Source: Mogibacterium sp.
GTDB taxonomy: Bacteria; Bacillota; Clostridia; Peptostreptococcales; Anaerovoracaceae
Reading direction: 5' to 3'
DNA: 5,307 bases
NCBI GenBank assembly: GCA_021442505.1
Contig: JABUTC010000027.1
Coordinates: 13,793 to 19,099 of the forward strand
Made by a program: the position numbers and the translations under genes. Positions within the stretch are counted from its first letter, which is position 1, and each line of letters begins with the position of its first letter. Under the pieces are notes generated by a model that was not told the DNA's origin, ran no database searches, and worked only from the letters and a program-made list of their open reading frames with translations. This document shows positions 5,303-5,307 of the stretch, in pieces.

Positions 5303-5307
5303 ACCGA

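Noticed and set aside
1..5307. CRISPR arrays, tRNA or rRNA genes, insertion sequences, toxin-antitoxin or defence systems
   Set aside because: I saw no regularly spaced repeats, no tRNA-like or rRNA sequence, no transposase or integrase, and no defence-related gene.

Overview
The window looks like an ordinary chromosomal stretch from a low-to-moderate GC Firmicute, most likely an anaerobic Clostridia/Lachnospiraceae-type gut bacterium. The support is AGGAGG-type ribosome binding sites, canonical TTGACA/TATAAT-like promoters, compact U-tract terminators, and the protein families present: AGCS symporter, Orr-type racemase, YwqG/DUF1963 and a membrane-anchored VanY-like M15 peptidase. The species cannot be named from the sequence alone.

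Layout, left to right: a TetR-family regulator (11-595, +); a 151-base gap with an 18-base inverted repeat, a good sigma-A-type promoter and a leader hairpin; an alanine/glycine:sodium symporter (747-2156, +) closed by a GC-rich terminator; an alanine/ornithine-racemase-family PLP enzyme (true start judged to be 2237, to 3307, +); a strong, probably bidirectional terminator between convergent genes; a DUF1963/YwqG-family protein (3397-4257, -); a roughly 100-base divergent promoter region; a membrane-anchored D-Ala-D-Ala carboxypeptidase-like M15 protein (true start judged to be 4354, to 5181, +) with its own terminator; and, at the right edge, a palindromic intergenic repeat that has a partial, diverged relative at 3357-3381. 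No stretch longer than 300 bases lacks a gene.

How the genes may work together: the TetR protein probably controls the symporter, because a perfect 7-bp-armed inverted repeat lies between the tetR stop and the symporter -35 box. The symporter (Na+-driven uptake of alanine and/or glycine), the racemase (interconversion of L- and D-amino acids) and the carboxypeptidase (release of terminal D-Ala from peptidoglycan stems) could all touch D-alanine or related D-amino acid metabolism. Terminators separate the three genes, so this is a thematic neighbourhood, not an operon, and the link is inference.

I found no clear evidence for a new biological system. The items most worth a second look are the paired palindromes around the symporter promoter, the overlapping divergent promoters near 4310, and the dispersed intergenic repeat.
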